Assembly: GCF_047324305.1 (NCBI RefSeq)
Contig: NZ_CP178740.1
Coordinates: forward strand, 930,001-994,000
DNA: 64,000 bases
Source of the DNA: Acerihabitans sp047324305
GTDB lineage: Bacteria; Pseudomonadota; Gammaproteobacteria; Enterobacterales; Enterobacteriaceae
Direction of reading: 5' to 3'
The translations under genes and the position numbers were made by a program. The notes beneath the pieces are model-generated. The model saw nothing but the letters and a program-made list of their open reading frames with translations, did no database searches and was not told where the DNA came from. Below, in pieces: positions 8,670 through 16,857 of the stretch (positions are counted from its first letter, which is position 1; each line of letters starts with the position of its first letter).

Positions 8670-9911
8670 TTATGACCATTGCGGAAACGGATCGCCATAC
8701 CAGAACCACATCTCAGGTCCCTGCGCCATTTCCCGATCGGTCAGCAGACAGGCGTCAAAACCTGCCCTTAAACCCGCCTCATCCATGCCGATTCCGATCA
8801 GCACCAGTTCCTGACGGGCATCGCCGACCCCGTCAACCCAGTTGTCGTGAATAAATGCCAGCGTATCGGGATCGCCGGGCCATCGATCGCGGGGTATGGC
8901 GGCCCACCAGCAGCCAGCCGGAGCATGCCTGCTGACGCCGCCGGCCTGGGACCATGAACCGGCATGCGCCGGACGGGTGGCCAGCCAGAAAAAACCCTTG
9001 GAACGCATCACCCCGGGCCAATCCTTCGCAATCCAGGCGTAGAAACGCTCTGGATGAAACGGCCGGCGGGCGCGATAGACAAAATGGGTAATGCCGTACT
9101 CTTCGGTCTCCGGCGTATGCTCGCCGCGCAGCTCCTTCAGCCAGCCCGGCGCCTGCGCCGCCTGGTCAAAATCAAACAATCCGGTGTTCAGGACGCTATC
9201 CAGCGCCACCCGGCCGAATTCAGCCGCTTCGATTTTTGCCCTTGGGTTCAGGCCGCGCAGGATAGCCAACAGGCGCAGGCGTTCGTCTTCGCCGATCAGA
9301 TCGATTTTGTTCAGCACCAGCACATCGCAGAATTCGATCTGTTCGATCAGGAGATCCACCACCGTGCGCTGGTCCTCCGCGCCCAGGGATTCGCCCCGGG
9401 ATGACAGGCTGTCGCGCGAAGCGTAATCGCGCAGGAAGTTGAACGCATCCACCACGGTGACCATGGTATCCAGGCGGGCGACGTGCGACAGGCTCAGGCC
9501 GTCGTCATCGGTAAAGGTAAAGGTCTCGGCCACCGGCAGGGGTTCGGAAATGCCGGTGGATTCGATGACCAATTGATCGAATTTGCCCTCTTTCGCCAGC
9601 CGGCCGACTTCCAGCAGCAAATCTTCCCGCAGGGTGCAGCAAATGCAGCCGTTGCTCATCTCCACCAGCCTTTCATCCGTTCTGGACAATTCGGCGCCGC
9701 CGTCGCGCACCAGTGCCGCATCAATATTCACATCCGACATATCATTGACGATCACCGCCACGCGGCGGCCTTGCCGATTGTTAAGGATGTGGTTAAGCAA
9801 GGTGGTTTTACCCGCGCCAAGGAACCCCGAAAGCACGGTTACCGGCAGGGGAACCGATGCACGCCCTTCCCCCATCCGGGTTATGCCGGGCATCTTATCT
9901 GTCGCACGCAT
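8670..9911 (-). CDS. zigA: Zinc-related COG0523 GTPase, ZigA type
   Basis: G3E-family GTPase thought to act as a zinc metallochaperone under zinc starvation. The 413-residue protein has the P-loop GAGKTTLLN (about residues 31-39), the metal-binding CICC of the COG0523 family in SNGCICCTLREDL, Walker B-like ESTGISEP, the guanine motif LNKIDLI and a CobW C-terminal domain with GFFWLATRP and GSWSQAGG, typical of ZigA. The start at 9911 has GGAG eight bases upstream. A long Zur-type inverted repeat lies 50-86 bases upstream of the start, which supports zinc control. The exact client is unknown. Confidence 0.9.
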   Translation of the reverse strand: MRATDKMPGITRMGEGRASVPLPVTVLSGFLGAGKTTLLNHILNNRQGRRVAVIVNDMSDVNIDAALVRDGGAELSRTDERLVEMSNGCICCTLREDLLLEVGRLAKEGKFDQLVIESTGISEPLPVAETFTFTDDDGLSLSHVARLDTMVTVVDAFNFLRDYASRDSLSSRGESLGAEDQRTVVDLLIEQIEFCDVLVLNKIDLIGEDERLRLLAILRGLNPRAKIEAAEFGRVALDSVLNTGLFDFDQAAQAPGWLKELRGEHTPETEEYGITHFVYRARRPFHPERFYAWIAKDWPGVMRSKGFFWLATRPAHAGSWSQAGGVSRHAPAGCWWAAIPRDRWPGDPDTLAFIHDNWVDGVGDARQELVLIGIGMDEAGLRAGFDACLLTDREMAQGPEMWFWYGDPFPQWS

Positions 9912-9960
9912 GTTTCACTCCATCAGTATTGTGGTCGGTAAAAGGGCGGAGAAGTCCGTG

Positions 9961-9997
9961 TTTATTGGTTATGTTATAACATAACATAACCAATAAA
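9961..9997 (-). promoter_or_regulatory. Zur-box-type operator upstream of zigA
   Basis: A perfect 17-base inverted repeat (9961-9977 and 9981-9997) around a 3-base spacer, containing a perfect 18-base palindrome GTTATGTTATAACATAAC at 9968-9985. The core resembles the gamma-proteobacterial Zur consensus (ATGTTATANNATAACAT). It sits 50-86 bases before the zigA start codon, where it would cover the promoter. The zur gene itself is not in the window. Confidence 0.8.
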
Positions 9998-10062
9998 GAC
10001 CAGAGCTTTCCCGCGTCTTTTGCCTGCGGGACACACAGAAGGAATGGATAAGGTGAAGGCCG

Positions 10063-10533
10063 TTATTTTTGCCGGGCGGCCTGTTCGGTAAACGCGCGGA
10101 AAATGGCCAGCGTTTCCTCGCTGACATGATGCTCCAGCCCTTCAGCATCCAGGCGCGCCGTCTCCGGACTGACGCCCAGCGCCAGCAGGAACGACTCGAC
10201 CACCTGGTGCCTTTCCCGGCTGCGCGCCGCCAGCGCCTCACCCTCGGGGGTAAGGAAAACGCCGCGATAGGGTAATTGCCGGATTAGCCCCGCCGCGGCC
10301 AGCCTTTTCAGCATTTTCGCCACCGTGGGCTGCGATACGCCCAGCCGCGCGGCCAATTCCACCTGGCGGACTTCGCCGAAATCACGGATAAGATCGTCGA
10401 TCAGCTCCACATAATCGTCCATCAGCTCGGCACGGTGGGCTGCCCTGACCTGAAGGAAACCCTGCGCATGTTCCTGCACATCCACAAGTTGCGTGGTACG
10501 GACGGGCATATCCGCTTTTTCAGGGGTGGTCAT
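10063..10533 (-). CDS. mntR: Manganese-responsive regulator MntR
   Basis: DtxR-family repressor that binds Mn(II) and shuts off manganese uptake. The 156-residue product has the winged helix-turn-helix QVELAARLGVSQPTVAKMLKRL-type region (about residues 55-77, shown here shortened), the metal-binding ERHQVVESFL helix and the dimerisation motif DAEGLEHHVSEET. It aligns end to end with E. coli MntR (155). I chose the ATG at 10533 because AGGAAGGAC precedes it; the frame is open 123 bases further but without family similarity. Divergent from sitABCD, which it probably controls. Confidence 0.95.
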   Translation of the reverse strand: MTTPEKADMPVRTTQLVDVQEHAQGFLQVRAAHRAELMDDYVELIDDLIRDFGEVRQVELAARLGVSQPTVAKMLKRLAAAGLIRQLPYRGVFLTPEGEALAARSRERHQVVESFLLALGVSPETARLDAEGLEHHVSEETLAIFRAFTEQAARQK

Positions 10534-10675
10534 AGTCCTTCCTCTTGATGTACGGCTGCATAAGGCCATCACCGGCGATGGCGAGGTAAAGCATAGCATT
10601 GTTACCAAAGGCGTTGATAAACAAAATAGGCATGCACGGCGCGGCGGTGACGACAAACAGATTAAGTTTGCCTTT

Positions 10676-10690
10676 GCTATACAGTATAGC
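10676..10690. promoter_or_regulatory. Candidate MntR (or Fur) operator in the mntR-sitA gap
   Basis: A perfect 15-base inverted repeat, GCTATACAGTATAGC, 145 bases before the sitA start. It lies between a possible -35 (TTTGCT, 10673-10678) and -10 (TATATA, 10697-10702) with 18-base spacing, so a repressor bound here would block transcription of sitA. The flanks (TTTGCTAT...ATAGC) recall the AGCAAAGGCTATG style of enterobacterial MntR boxes. Which regulator binds is inferred. Confidence 0.5.
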
Positions 10691-10834
10691 TCATGCTATA
10701 TATGAACATTAAAGCATCACTTGTTAATTATATGCATACAAATGTAATGACGCCCCGGCCGTGCGGACATCGGTAAAAGATGACGACGCTGTACTCCGAC
10801 CCTGCCAGGGCCATCCTGATGACCGGAAGCGTTT

Positions 10835-11770
10835 ATGGAGATCGCCGACATGCCGTTATTGCCGTTAAAGAGACGTTTTTCCGCCCTGGCGCCATGGGGC
10901 CTGCTGTTTGGCATGGCGTTATCGCTTGCCGGCACCCCCGCCATGGCGGAGAAAAAATTCAAGGTGATAACCACCTTTACCATTATCCAGGATATGGCGC
11001 GCAACGTGGCCGGCGACGCGGCGGTAGTGGAATCCATCACCAAGCCCGGCGCGGAAATCCATGATTACCAGCCTACCCCGCGCGATATCGTCAAGACCCA
11101 GTCGGCGGACCTGATTTTGTGGAACGGCCTGAACCTGGAACGCTGGTTTGCCCGTTTTTTCGATAATATCCATGACGTGCCCTCGGCCGTAGTCACCGAG
11201 GGCATCGAGCCGCTGCCTATCCGTGAAGGCCCCTATAACGGCAATCCCAACCCCCATGCCTGGATGTCGTCCGCCAATGCGCTGATCTATGTGGAAAACA
11301 TCCGCAAGGCGCTGGTGCAATACGACCCGGCCAACGCCGACGCCTACAACCGCAACGCCAAAGCCTATGCGGAGAAAATCGCCGCCACCGACGCCCCGCT
11401 GCGCGCCCGGCTGGCCAATATTCCCGCATCCCTGCGCGTGCTGGTGACCAGCGAAGGCGCCTTCAGCTACCTGGCGCGGGATTACGCCCTGCGCGAAGCC
11501 TATCTTTGGCCGATCAACGCCGAGGAGCAGGGCACGCCCCAGCAGGTGCGCCGGGTGATCGATCTGGTGCGGGAGCAGCAGGTCCCGGTGGTGTTCAGCG
11601 AAAGCACCATCTCGGATAAACCCGCCCGGCAGGTCGCCAAGGAAACCGGCGCGCGCTACGGCGGCGTGCTGTATGTCGATTCGCTGTCGGCGGCCGGCGG
11701 GCCGGTGCCCGACTACCTCAGCCTGCTTAACGTGACGGTGGATACCATCGCCAGGGGGTTCGGCCAATGA
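10835..11770 (+). CDS. sitA: Mn/Fe ABC transporter substrate-binding protein SitA
   Basis: Periplasmic cluster A-I solute-binding protein for Mn(II), also Fe(II). The 311-residue protein has a signal peptide (cleavage after about residue 38, PAMA/EKKF) and the four expected metal ligands: His76 (IHDYQP), His141 (NPHAWM), Glu207 (TSEGAF) and Asp282 (YVDSLS). The lack of a His-rich loop argues against ZnuA. The ATG at 10835 has GGAAG upstream; a second ATG at 10850 would also leave a signal peptide. First gene of sitABCD, with 4-base overlaps to sitB. Confidence 0.95.
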   Translation: MEIADMPLLPLKRRFSALAPWGLLFGMALSLAGTPAMAEKKFKVITTFTIIQDMARNVAGDAAVVESITKPGAEIHDYQPTPRDIVKTQSADLILWNGLNLERWFARFFDNIHDVPSAVVTEGIEPLPIREGPYNGNPNPHAWMSSANALIYVENIRKALVQYDPANADAYNRNAKAYAEKIAATDAPLRARLANIPASLRVLVTSEGAFSYLARDYALREAYLWPINAEEQGTPQQVRRVIDLVREQQVPVVFSESTISDKPARQVAKETGARYGGVLYVDSLSAAGGPVPDYLSLLNVTVDTIARGFGQ

Positions 11771-12579
11771 ACAACACCGGCTATCAGCCCGATCTCCGGG
11801 TGGACGACGTGACGGTCACCTACAATAACGGCCATACCGCCATCAGCAACGCCAGCTTCCGGCTTACCGGCGGCACCATCTGCGCGCTGGTCGGCATCAA
11901 CGGCAGCGGCAAATCGACATTGTTCAAAAGCATTATGGGCATGGTGCGCCCTTCCTCCGGCAAGGTTACCCTGGATAACCTGCCGGTGGCGAAGGCGCTG
12001 CGTAAAAACCTGATTGCCTATGTGCCGCAAACCGAGGAAGTGGACTGGAATTTCCCGGTGCTGGTGGCGGATGTCGTGATGATGGGGCGTTATGGCAAAA
12101 TGTCTTTCCTGCGCATCCCTTCCGCCGAGGATAAGGCCCAGGTGGACCGGGCGCTGGCGCGGGTCGGCATGAGCGCATTCCGCCAGCGCCAGATTGGCGA
12201 ACTGTCCGGCGGCCAGCGCAAACGGGTGTTCCTGGCGCGGGCGCTGGCGCAGCAGGGACGGGTCATGCTCCTTGACGAGCCGTTTACCGGTATTGATGTG
12301 CAGACCGAAGATGCCATTATCGCGCTGCTGCAATCGCTGCGCGCCGAAGGCCATCTGATCCTGGTCTCTACCCATAACCTGGCCAGCGTGCCGGAATTTT
12401 GCGACCGGGTGGTGATGATCAACCGCACGGTACTGGCCGCCGGCCCTACCGCCGCCGCCTTTACCCAGGAAAACCTGGAGCGGGTATTCGGCGGCAGGCT
12501 GCGCCAGTTTGATATCGCGGCGGCCGGGGCGCCGCGGGCCGGACTGCGCGCGGTCGACGCCGATAAGCGGGTGTCGTGA
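11767..12579 (+). CDS. sitB: Mn/Fe ABC transporter ATP-binding protein SitB
   Basis: ATPase subunit that powers SitCD import. The 270-residue protein has Walker A GINGSGKST at residues 43-51, a Q-loop VPQTEEVDW, the ABC signature LSGGQ at 146-150, Walker B VMLLDEPFTGID and the switch His in LVSTHNL. Start ATG overlaps the sitA stop by four bases (ATGA), so translation is coupled. Very similar to YfeB/SitB of Yersinia and Salmonella. Confidence 0.95.
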   Translation: MNNTGYQPDLRVDDVTVTYNNGHTAISNASFRLTGGTICALVGINGSGKSTLFKSIMGMVRPSSGKVTLDNLPVAKALRKNLIAYVPQTEEVDWNFPVLVADVVMMGRYGKMSFLRIPSAEDKAQVDRALARVGMSAFRQRQIGELSGGQRKRVFLARALAQQGRVMLLDEPFTGIDVQTEDAIIALLQSLRAEGHLILVSTHNLASVPEFCDRVVMINRTVLAAGPTAAAFTQENLERVFGGRLRQFDIAAAGAPRAGLRAVDADKRVS

Positions 12580-13448
12580 TGATGGCGCTCTTGCTACAGC
12601 CGTTTCAGTACGATTATATGCTCAAGGCCATTTGGGTAAGCGGCATTGTCGGCGGGGTCTGCGCCTTTCTTTCGGCCTACCTGATGCTCAAGGGCTGGTC
12701 GCTGATGGGGGATGCGCTGTCCCACTCGGTGGTGCCGGGCGTGGCGGGCGCGTATGCGCTGGGTTTGCCCATCGCCGCCGGCGCGTTCCTGACCGGTATG
12801 CTGGCGGCGCTGGTGATGACGCTGGTGCGCCATTATACCCGGCTGCGCGAGGACGCCATTATCGGTTTTGTCTTCACCACTTTTTTCGCCGTCGGGCTAC
12901 TGATCGTTTCGCTAAATCCCACGTCGGTCAACGTGCAATCGATCATCTTCGGCAATATCCTCGGGATAGCCGACGCGGATGTCCTGCAGGTGCAGGTGAT
13001 AAGCGGCGTGTCTTTTATCGTGCTGTGCGTGATCTGGAAGGATCTGCTGGCGGCGTTTTTTGACGAGGGCCATGCCGTCTCCATCGGCCTGTCGCCGCTG
13101 CGCCTGAAAATTATTTTTTTCACGCTGTTGAGCGCCTGTACCGTGGCCGCGCTGCAAACGGTCGGCGCCATCCTGGTCATAGCCATGGTGATAACGCCCG
13201 GCGCCACGGCGTACCTGCTGACCGATCGCTTCCCGCGCCTTATCATAATCGCCGTGATCATCGGCACCCTGACCAGCGCCTGCGGCGCCTGGCTGAGCTA
13301 TTTCCTGAACGGCGCCACCGGCGGGGTTATCGTTACCCTGCAAACCCTGGTTTTCCTGCTGGCGTTTTTGCTGGCGCCGAAACACGGGCTGCTGGCCGCC
13401 AAGATGCGTGGCCGGGCGCGGGCTAAAGATAGACGGAGCGCCGGATGA
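12579..13448 (+). CDS. sitC: Mn/Fe ABC transporter permease SitC
   Basis: Inner-membrane permease of the ABC-3 family. About nine hydrophobic helices cover the 289 residues, with the conserved KGWSLMGDALSHSVVPGVA segment near the N-terminus and GAILVIAMVITPGATAYLL near residue 200. The first ATG overlaps the sitB stop by one base (TGATG); a GTG three bases earlier and an ATG three bases later are alternatives. It pairs with SitD, its paralogue, to form the channel. Confidence 0.94.
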   Translation: MMALLLQPFQYDYMLKAIWVSGIVGGVCAFLSAYLMLKGWSLMGDALSHSVVPGVAGAYALGLPIAAGAFLTGMLAALVMTLVRHYTRLREDAIIGFVFTTFFAVGLLIVSLNPTSVNVQSIIFGNILGIADADVLQVQVISGVSFIVLCVIWKDLLAAFFDEGHAVSIGLSPLRLKIIFFTLLSACTVAALQTVGAILVIAMVITPGATAYLLTDRFPRLIIIAVIIGTLTSACGAWLSYFLNGATGGVIVTLQTLVFLLAFLLAPKHGLLAAKMRGRARAKDRRSAG

Positions 13449-14296
13449 TGGCATGGTTGGATTACCTGCTCGCCTATGTCGCCGAACCACTGGGCTTTCC
13501 GTTTATGCAACGGGCGATTATCGCCGCCATCGCCACCGGCGTGGTGTGCGCCATCTTGTCGTGCTTCCTGGTGCTCAAAGGCTGGTCGCTGATGGGGGAC
13601 GCCATCTCCCATGCGGTGCTGCCGGGCATTATCCTGGCCTATATCGCCGGACTGCCGATCGTGGCCGGCGCCTTTGGATCGGGTATCGTATGCGCCCTGG
13701 GCACCGGTTATATCAAAGACCACTGCCGGGTGAAGGAGGACACGGTCATGGGCATTGTCTTCTCGGGCATGTTCGCCCTCGGCCTGGTGCTGTTTTCACG
13801 TATCGATACCGACCAGCACCTCAGCCATATCCTGTTCGGCAATGTGCTGGGCATTACGCCCGCGGAGCTGTGGCAGGTCGTGTTGATAGCCGGCGCGGTA
13901 TCCCTGGTCATCCTGGTTAAACGCCGGGATCTGATGCTGTATTGTTTTGATCCGGCCCAGGCGCGGGTGCTGGGCCTGTCGGTAAAGACGCTGCATTATG
14001 GCCTGTTATGCCTGCTGGCGCTGACCATTGTCGCCGCCCTGCAGGCGGTGGGCGTGATATTGGTGATCGCCATGCTGATTTCACCCGGCATTACCGCCTC
14101 CCTGCTCGCCCGCCGGTTCGACGGGATGCTGCTGGCGGCGGTGCTGGTCTCGGTGTTCTCCTGCGTTACCGGCACACTGATAAGCTTTTATATCGACGGC
14201 GCCACCGGGCCCTGCATCGTTATCGTCCAGGCCGTGCTGTTTGTGGCGGCGCAAATCTATCGCCTCGCCCGGCGCAAAAATCACGCGGCCGCCTGA
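13445..14296 (+). CDS. sitD: Mn/Fe ABC transporter permease SitD
   Basis: Second ABC-3 permease subunit, 283 residues, with the same motifs as SitC (KGWSLMGDAISHAVLPGI near residue 40; GVILVIAMLISPGITASLL near 205). Start ATG overlaps the sitC stop by four bases. It is the last gene of the operon; no clear intrinsic terminator follows, and 27 bases after the stop lies the remnant of a toxin gene on the other strand. Confidence 0.94.
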   Translation: MMAWLDYLLAYVAEPLGFPFMQRAIIAAIATGVVCAILSCFLVLKGWSLMGDAISHAVLPGIILAYIAGLPIVAGAFGSGIVCALGTGYIKDHCRVKEDTVMGIVFSGMFALGLVLFSRIDTDQHLSHILFGNVLGITPAELWQVVLIAGAVSLVILVKRRDLMLYCFDPAQARVLGLSVKTLHYGLLCLLALTIVAALQAVGVILVIAMLISPGITASLLARRFDGMLLAAVLVSVFSCVTGTLISFYIDGATGPCIVIVQAVLFVAAQIYRLARRKNHAAA

Positions 14297-14323
14297 GCGC
14301 ATCCGCCGGGCGCGGCGACGCTA

Positions 14324-14419
14324 TCATGGTGCTGGCGCCGGGCGATACTTGCCAATCGCCTTCCCTTTTGTTGGTGCAAAATCCAGCCAGCAAATATCGC
14401 CGCGTCCAGGAATAAACAT
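14324..14419 (-). pseudogene. Truncated MazF/PemK-type toxin remnant
   Basis: Only the first 31 codons of a MazF/PemK mRNA interferase survive. The readable part contains the family's N-terminal strand pattern, IPGRGDICWLDFAPTKG, comparable to the GDLIWVDFDPTKG region of MazF, then GKYRP and a stop at 14324-14326. The RPAVVLSP segment and the rest (about 75 residues) are missing, so the toxin cannot be active. Its ATG overlaps the antitoxin stop (TGATG), the usual toxin-antitoxin layout, which supports the identification. Confidence 0.7.
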
Positions 14420-14666
14420 CAGTAATCCAGCTCCCCAGCGATGGGCGCCGCCAGATCGTCGGCATGGGCGGTATACGCGGTAAGTCCCCTTAACAGGTCG
14501 GATTCCCGGAACCGTTTTTTATGAGCTTTTTGAATGACTAATCCTTGCTCGCTCATCTCGATATCCACCGTATCCCCCGCTTCGAAACGCGGGATGGTTT
14601 TAAGGTTACCTGATAAACGCAGCGCAATGCATTGCCCCATTTTTGTAAAACCGCCTGGGTATGCAT
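14419..14666 (-). pseudogene. Frameshifted MazE/PemI-type antitoxin
   Basis: An AbrB/MazE-like antitoxin split across two frames. The start at 14666 encodes MHTQAVLQKWGNA, the normal DNA-binding N-terminus (KWGN), then runs into the wrong frame; the correct continuation (ALRLSGNLKTIPRFEAGD, then VDIEMSEQGLVIQ) is in the next frame and runs to the stop at 14419, with the MazE-like tail LLRGLTAYTAHADDLA. A one-base loss near 14630 explains the shift. A shortened 73-residue product from an ATG at 14640 is possible but would lack part of the DNA-binding domain. Confidence 0.68.
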
Positions 14667-14742
14667 AACAACCTTATAGGTAAAAGTATCGACAATGAGT
14701 AGACATGCGGCAGACGCGATGTCAACACCGTGGGTGTCCGCC

Positions 14743-14774
14743 ATACCCGGCACAGGGTGCCTTGTGCCGGGTAT
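14743..14774. repeat. 12-bp perfect hairpin downstream of eptB
   Basis: Perfect 12-base inverted repeat (14743-14754 and 14763-14774) around an 8-base loop. It lies about 80 bases beyond the eptB stop and could end that transcript, but neither strand shows a T-run after it. It may be a Rho-assisted terminator or a REP-like element. Confidence 0.55.
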
Positions 14775-14854
14775 CGGGCGTGATGACTGAAAAATCAGAT
14801 CCCCGGGCATCACCGGCGTCTCGCCAAGGCCATCTCTGACCTGGACGCCGCGGC

Positions 14855-16507
14855 CTAAGGCGTCTGGCACCAGTTACGCTGCTTGACGATGCCGCCGTCG
14901 GGGGAGGTAAAACCGATGCAGCCTAAAATACTGTCATAGAGTTTTTCATGGAATACCGGGGTCTTGGCCGCCGCGAGGGCGCGCAGCCGGCTAAACGCCG
15001 CCTGGTGATCGCTCCCGCGCAGGAAGCCGTCGGAGGCCCAGACCATAATGGGGATGGTGCGTTGTTCAATCGGCGCATGATCGCGCGGCGTGCCGTGGAA
15101 ATGCATATTTTCCGCGATGGATTCCCCATGATCGGAGGCGTAGAACACGATGGCGTTACGATCGCGCAGCTGATCGAAGACCTGTTTCAGGAAATAGTCG
15201 GTGTACAGCAGGCTGTTGTCATAGGAATTGACCAGTTCCTCGGTGGAGCAGGCATCATCGATGCCCTGGCATTCCGGCTGGTAACGGGCGAACTGGCGCG
15301 GATAACGCTCCGTATACATATAATGGGAACCCTTGGTATGCAGTACGATCAGGTGCTTGCCGTCGGGATGGCGCGCCAGGGAATCGTGCAGTTCGTCCAC
15401 CAGCGCCATATCGTCCACCGGCTCGCCCGCGTTGCGTTTTTCCGCCTGAATGGTTTCCCGCAGGGCATAGTCGTCGGCCATCACCTTATTATAGAACCAG
15501 GCCTCGCTCTGCATGGAAAACAGCTCGGAGCTAAAGCCCTGTTTTTTTAATACGGAAAAGACGTTCATCTCTTTCAGGGTGCGCTGCGGCGCTTCCGACG
15601 CGCCGCCCTCGCGCACAAACATGCAGCGCAGGGAGAGCTTGGTGGACGTATCGCAGGAGTAGCCCTGCAGCAGCGCCAGGTTCTTTTCCTTGTCCAGGTT
15701 GGGCGTATTATCGCGCTGGTAGCCGTAGGCGCCCATATGGTCGCGGCGCGCGCTCTCGCCGATGATAAACACCACATACAGATCCTTGACATCCTTCGGC
15801 GCCACATACGTAAAATGCTGCGCCGGGTCGTACAGCTTGCGGCTGTCCTCCGCCTGGCTATAGGAGCTGTAGATCAGCATGCCGAGCGCCGACAGCCAGT
15901 TTGACGGCGAGTAGGAGCCGGCGACCACGCCGCCGTAGCTGGCCATGGTGCGGTTATTCTCGCGATCGTGCTGGTCCTGTACCTGGCCCATCAGCTTCAG
16001 CGGCAGCCAGCAGCACAGGGCGGCGGTAACGATCAGCAGCCCTTTTTTGGAAATATGCCTGACGCTGCTGCGCTTGAGCGCCGCTTCGGGCATCGGCGCC
16101 AGCCAAATCAGCGCCAGGGGGATCAGGCTGACCAGGATAACCCAGATAAAGAAGTGGTAACCCACCGATTCCTTTGACAGGTCGACATCGGTGGTCATCA
16201 CGGCGGCCAGGATGCCGTAGCCGATATCCACGTTGTACAGCACCATGTAATAACTGGCGGCCACCGAACTGACCACCACCAGGGTCACCAGTACGCGATA
16301 GACCGTCTTTCCCAGCAGCGAGAGCAGCATGGTCAACAAAAACACCAGTGAAAACAATGCCAGCACTTCGATAGCCACCGACAAGGCATTATCATATTGC
16401 AGTTGCTGATAGCGGCGGATCAGAATGGGTATGTTAAGGATAATCCCGATATAAAAAGCGATAAACAGGGAAATTTTCAGTTGGGATAGTTGCAGAAGCT
16501 TTCTCAT
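14855..16507 (-). CDS. eptB: Kdo2-lipid A phosphoethanolamine 7''-transferase EptB
   Basis: Inner-membrane enzyme that adds phosphoethanolamine to the outer Kdo of lipopolysaccharide. The 550-residue protein has five N-terminal helices (to about residue 175) and a periplasmic alkaline-phosphatase-like sulfatase domain. Visible metal and catalytic residues include Glu251 (IIGESARRDHMG), the nucleophile Thr287 in SCDTSTKLSLRC, and FYASDHGES with HFHGTPRDHAP near the C-terminus. The TKLSLRCMFVREGG stretch matches EptB better than EptA or OpgE. Monocistronic here, between the decayed toxin-antitoxin pair and gcvP. Confidence 0.9.
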   Translation of the reverse strand: MRKLLQLSQLKISLFIAFYIGIILNIPILIRRYQQLQYDNALSVAIEVLALFSLVFLLTMLLSLLGKTVYRVLVTLVVVSSVAASYYMVLYNVDIGYGILAAVMTTDVDLSKESVGYHFFIWVILVSLIPLALIWLAPMPEAALKRSSVRHISKKGLLIVTAALCCWLPLKLMGQVQDQHDRENNRTMASYGGVVAGSYSPSNWLSALGMLIYSSYSQAEDSRKLYDPAQHFTYVAPKDVKDLYVVFIIGESARRDHMGAYGYQRDNTPNLDKEKNLALLQGYSCDTSTKLSLRCMFVREGGASEAPQRTLKEMNVFSVLKKQGFSSELFSMQSEAWFYNKVMADDYALRETIQAEKRNAGEPVDDMALVDELHDSLARHPDGKHLIVLHTKGSHYMYTERYPRQFARYQPECQGIDDACSTEELVNSYDNSLLYTDYFLKQVFDQLRDRNAIVFYASDHGESIAENMHFHGTPRDHAPIEQRTIPIMVWASDGFLRGSDHQAAFSRLRALAAAKTPVFHEKLYDSILGCIGFTSPDGGIVKQRNWCQTP

Positions 16508-16857
16508 TAATTCTATTTTTCTCAGTATAAATGACCGCGGATAAGCACATCCCGTACTTAAGCACGCTCCGCCGGGCCATCTTTAACGTCTTCATAATTT
16601 CAGACAAGGGATAATCCTTATCGGACCCCCATACAGCTCAGGTGGTTCATTTAGCCAGGCGAATATCAGGCGATATGATGTAACAACACGTGTTGTCGGC
16701 CGGGGCAGGCGGGGTAAAACAGCGGCAATGGGCGTCAGCGCGGGAGCGATCGCCGCCCGGGCCGGGCTACCCAGCAGCGGCGGCAAAGTCCGCGCCCCTG
16801 CCCGCTGCGGCGCGATACCGGCGCGGACGGGGGAGCGGGGACAGCGCCGGTCAGCGC
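16508..16857. other. Intergenic region between eptB and gcvP
   Basis: About 350 bases with no convincing gene. It must hold the eptB promoter. The one notable feature is a perfect 14-base palindrome ACAACACGTGTTGT at 16683-16696, a possible regulator site about 180 bases before eptB. The gcvP-proximal half is very GC-rich with no clear terminator. Confidence 0.6.

Noticed and set aside
6983..8854. Open frame of 623 codons on the plus strand opposite ygiQ
   Set aside because: Antisense shadow of ygiQ caused by GC-rich codon use; His/Arg/Gly-rich product without family features.
14419..14640. A 73-residue antitoxin as an intact gene starting at ATG 14640
   Set aside because: The start codon is inside the normal KWGN motif in the wrong phase; the true start and first 13 codons are in another frame, so a frameshifted gene explains it better.
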